Shown piece after piece: positions 61,884 through 64,000 of a DNA stretch of 64,000 nucleotides (positions are counted from its first letter, which is position 1; each line of letters begins with the position of its first letter). The notes beneath the pieces were generated by a model. That model saw only the letters and a program-made list of their open reading frames with translations, had not been told where the DNA came from and did no database searches. The position numbers and the translations under genes are program-made. The DNA is from CAVZZV01 sp963779845 (GTDB lineage: Bacteria; Bacteroidota; Bacteroidia; Bacteroidales; GCA-2748055): the NCBI GenBank assembly GCA_963779845.1, contig CAVZZV010000001.1, positions 1 to 64,000 of the forward strand. Direction: 5' to 3'.

Positions 61884-63296
61884 ATGCTCAGACTAAAATT
61901 ACATTGGCAGATTTTGATTGCTTTGGCTATTGGTATTCTATATGGATTGCTTTTCCCCTCCTCTTATTTTATATCCGATAAAGCTGTTACAGCTCTCAAA
62001 AAAACCGGGATCCCTGAGAGTACAATAATTGAAATCAAGAGCCTGAGGAATGTTAAATATGAAAATCTCGCAGCTTTTCGGGAAAATCTGATGGAAAAGC
62101 TTGGAAATGAGAAATTCAAAGCTTATTCATCGCAAATTGTAAAAGCTTCTTATTATAATCCTCCGGTAAAAGCAATATCCTGGTTGGGAGATATTTTTCT
62201 TAAAGCTTTGAAAATGCTTATAATTCCCCTGGTGGTTAGTTCTCTCATTTCCGGAATTACCAATATTGGTTCGGGAAAAAATCTCGGACGATTAGGTTTG
62301 AAAACGATAGGATACTATTTAATGACCAGCCTGCTCGCCATTTTTACCGGTCTGTTTCTGGTTAATTTAGTCAAGCCCGGGGTTGGAGCGGACATAAATC
62401 TTGTCCAACACGTCGAGGGTCTGGTAGAGAACCAGAGAGGGTTTTCTGACACCTTATTAAATATTATACCGGAAAACATTGTAAAGTCAGCAGTGGAGGG
62501 GGACCTTCTATCGATTATATTTTTCAGTATCCTGGTCGGCTTTTTCATCACCAGGATAAGCCAGAGGTATCAAATTCTCCTGACCGATTTATTCAACAGC
62601 ATGTTTGAGGTGATGATGAAAATCACCATGTGGGTGATTCTTTTTACCCCCCTTGGGATTTTTGGCATAATTGCAAAAGTCGTCTCTGACCAGGATGACC
62701 TTATTTCCCTAATGTCCAGCATGGGGTTGTATATGGGAACCGTTATTCTTGCCCTGGCTTTTCATTTTTTCATTAGCCTTCCTCTGATTGTCCGTTTTGT
62801 AGGCCATTCAAAACCCTTCCGGCACCTGGTTAACATGGGCTCACCTCTTTTGACCGCTTTTTCCACCTCATCGTCCGGGGCCACACTTCCATTGACGATG
62901 ACTGCTGTGGAGGAAAATTCAGGTGTTTCCAATAAAATTTCGAGCTTCACCCTCCCACTGGGTGCAACGATTAACATGGATGGGACAGCCCTGTATGAAT
63001 GTGTAGCCGTATTGTTTATTGCCCAGGCTTATGGGCTTGAACTTAGTTTCCCGGAACAATTGATTGTTGTAATCACCGCATTACTTGTGTCAATTGGTGC
63101 TGCGGGAATTCCAATGGCTGGTTTAGTCATGATAACGATCATTCTTACAGCAGTAAACCTTCCCCTTGAAGGAGTGGGATTAATACTGGCCGTCGACCGT
63201 ATCCTCGATATGTTCAGGACCGCTACCAATGTATGGAGCGATAGTTGCGGCGCGGTAATCATTGCAAAATCTGAAGGAGAGGTTTTAAAAGTTTGA
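61884..63296 (+). CDS. dicarboxylate/amino acid:cation symporter (DAACS family)
   Basis: 470 residues, about eight membrane segments plus two re-entrant loops. The substrate-site motifs are present: TAFSTSSSGATLPLTM (serine-rich loop), LPLGATINMDGTALYE and the closing LDMFRTATNVWSDSCGAVII. An about 70-residue polar insert follows the first helix, longer than in GltP. It carries glutamate, aspartate or C4 acids in with sodium or protons. Confidence 0.92.
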   Translation: MLRLKLHWQILIALAIGILYGLLFPSSYFISDKAVTALKKTGIPESTIIEIKSLRNVKYENLAAFRENLMEKLGNEKFKAYSSQIVKASYYNPPVKAISWLGDIFLKALKMLIIPLVVSSLISGITNIGSGKNLGRLGLKTIGYYLMTSLLAIFTGLFLVNLVKPGVGADINLVQHVEGLVENQRGFSDTLLNIIPENIVKSAVEGDLLSIIFFSILVGFFITRISQRYQILLTDLFNSMFEVMMKITMWVILFTPLGIFGIIAKVVSDQDDLISLMSSMGLYMGTVILALAFHFFISLPLIVRFVGHSKPFRHLVNMGSPLLTAFSTSSSGATLPLTMTAVEENSGVSNKISSFTLPLGATINMDGTALYECVAVLFIAQAYGLELSFPEQLIVVITALLVSIGAAGIPMAGLVMITIILTAVNLPLEGVGLILAVDRILDMFRTATNVWSDSCGAVIIAKSEGEVLKV

Positions 63297-63358
63297 CCTC
63301 TCCCCTTTTTCAGATTCACCCATTAAATGCTCCAAATAATTTTTCTGATTGAACCATT

Positions 63359-64000
63359 TTATTTTTTGTTCATTTCCGGGAAGTTATCCTCCTTTTGGAT
63401 CAGGGCATCGTATAATATTTCGATGGGATGATAAGCACTTTTACCTGTTCCGTCCTTTATCTGTTGTCGGCAGCTTGTTCCGGGTGCGGCAATCAGGGTT
63501 CCTTCAGAAGTCTCCCGAACCTCCGGAAACAAGCGTAGTTCCCCGATCTTCATCGATAAATCATAATGTTCCTTTTCAAACCCAAAAGAGCCCGCCATAC
63601 CACAACAACCAGAAGGGATCTCTGTTACCGAATAATTTTCAGGAAAGGATAAAAGGTACATATCCGCATTAGTACTAGCAATTGCTTTCTGCTGACAATG
63701 GCCGTGTAATTTAAATGTACGTTTTTCCCTGGTGAAAAGCTCCCTGGAAATCTTCCCTGCTTTCATTTCCCTCATTAAAAATTCTTCAACGGTAAAGGTA
63801 TTTCTTGAAATTCTTAATGCCGCTTCTTTCAATTTTCCCCTTACCAGCTCAGGGTACTCATCCCGGAAAGTAAGGATTGCAGAGGGTTCAATTCCTAACA
63901 GAGGAATCGTGTCATTTACTATGTTGCTGAATAACTGAATATTATGGATTGCCTTCTTCCGGGCAGTCCGAATCAGTCCCTTGGAAATAAAAGTCCTTCC
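63359..64000 (-). CDS. FAD-linked oxidase / CCG-domain Fe-S protein, 3' part (gene continues past window)
   Basis: 214 readable residues, open at the window edge. It contains the C-terminal CCG (GlpC/heterodisulfide-reductase type) domain: LHGHCQQKAI, IPSGCCGMAGSFGFEKEHYD and APGTSCRQQI. In Bacteroidota this usually ends a roughly 950-residue FAD-binding oxidase fused to Fe-S domains (D-lactate or glycolate dehydrogenase-like). The flavin part should lie beyond position 64000. The substrate cannot be named from this part. Confidence 0.8.
   Translation of the reverse strand, partial: GRTFISKGLIRTARKKAIHNIQLFSNIVNDTIPLLGIEPSAILTFRDEYPELVRGKLKEAALRISRNTFTVEEFLMREMKAGKISRELFTREKRTFKLHGHCQQKAIASTNADMYLLSFPENYSVTEIPSGCCGMAGSFGFEKEHYDLSMKIGELRLFPEVRETSEGTLIAAPGTSCRQQIKDGTGKSAYHPIEILYDALIQKEDNFPEMNKK

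Noticed and set aside
1..64000. CRISPR array or rRNA operon
   Set aside because: No regularly spaced direct repeats with unique spacers, and no rRNA sequence, were found.

Overview
The window looks like chromosomal DNA of a Bacteroidota member, probably Bacteroidales or a relative. The reasons are many TAnnTTTG-type -7 boxes, the rpmB-rpmG-DUF4295-ftsY-rimO order, DUF6340 and porin-O/P type proteins, and moderate to low GC. It divides into a mobile and accessory left half (1 to about 34.9 kb) and a conserved housekeeping right half (about 34.9 to 64 kb).

Left edge (1-6078): a stack of nested insertions. Three overlapping tyrosine recombinase genes, bounded by a 30-bp inverted repeat, form a recombinase-in-trio (RIT) type element. 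It interrupts the P-loop of an IS21-family istB. That IS21 element ends in four TGTCCG boxes at an exact 23-bp period and sits inside an IS4-family transposase gene. The IS4 copy in turn cuts off the front of an Eco57I-like DNA methyltransferase gene.

Cassette region (about 6.2-18.4 kb): same-strand genes (two Fic proteins, a HEPN/MNT toxin-antitoxin pair, a small membrane protein, then TetR, glycosyltransferase and two DHFR-like genes) are separated by imperfect palindromes. For three units (HEPN/MNT, membrane protein, Fic-2) the first 10-16 bases are the reverse complement of the start of the palindrome behind that same unit, and the sequence differs from unit to unit. This is the layout of integron gene cassettes with attC sites. 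No integron integrase lies in the window. Three copies of an IS1182-family element have inserted at the same CGT|T point at the end of three palindromes; two of them are the same 686-bp internally deleted derivative. A complete IS4 copy sits in the last codons of the second DHFR gene.

Transition (18.4-34.9 kb): hflK/hflC; an oxidoreductase, DHFR remnant and SRPBCC group; an AraC regulator; an OmpA lipid-envelope pair; a TetR-controlled TauE/SafE exporter, porin and FmdE cluster with paired operators; a VOC lipoprotein; and a secreted TIM-barrel protein. Between them lie remnants of IS256, IS110, IS91, IS1182, a group II intron, HicA, a HigA-like antitoxin and an MBL-fold enzyme.

Right half: mnmE, sucD, fabG, a DUF6340 lipoprotein, an M48 protease, a DMT transporter, msrB, tRNA-Gly(CCC), cinA, rpmB, rpmG, DUF4295, ftsY, rimO, clpC, gyrA (with an apparent single-base frameshift), a TPR protein, an ABC-F ATPase, an MscS channel, typA, msrA, pyrD, an XRE regulator with an operator cluster, a dicarboxylate symporter and the 3' part of an FAD-linked oxidase/Fe-S protein.
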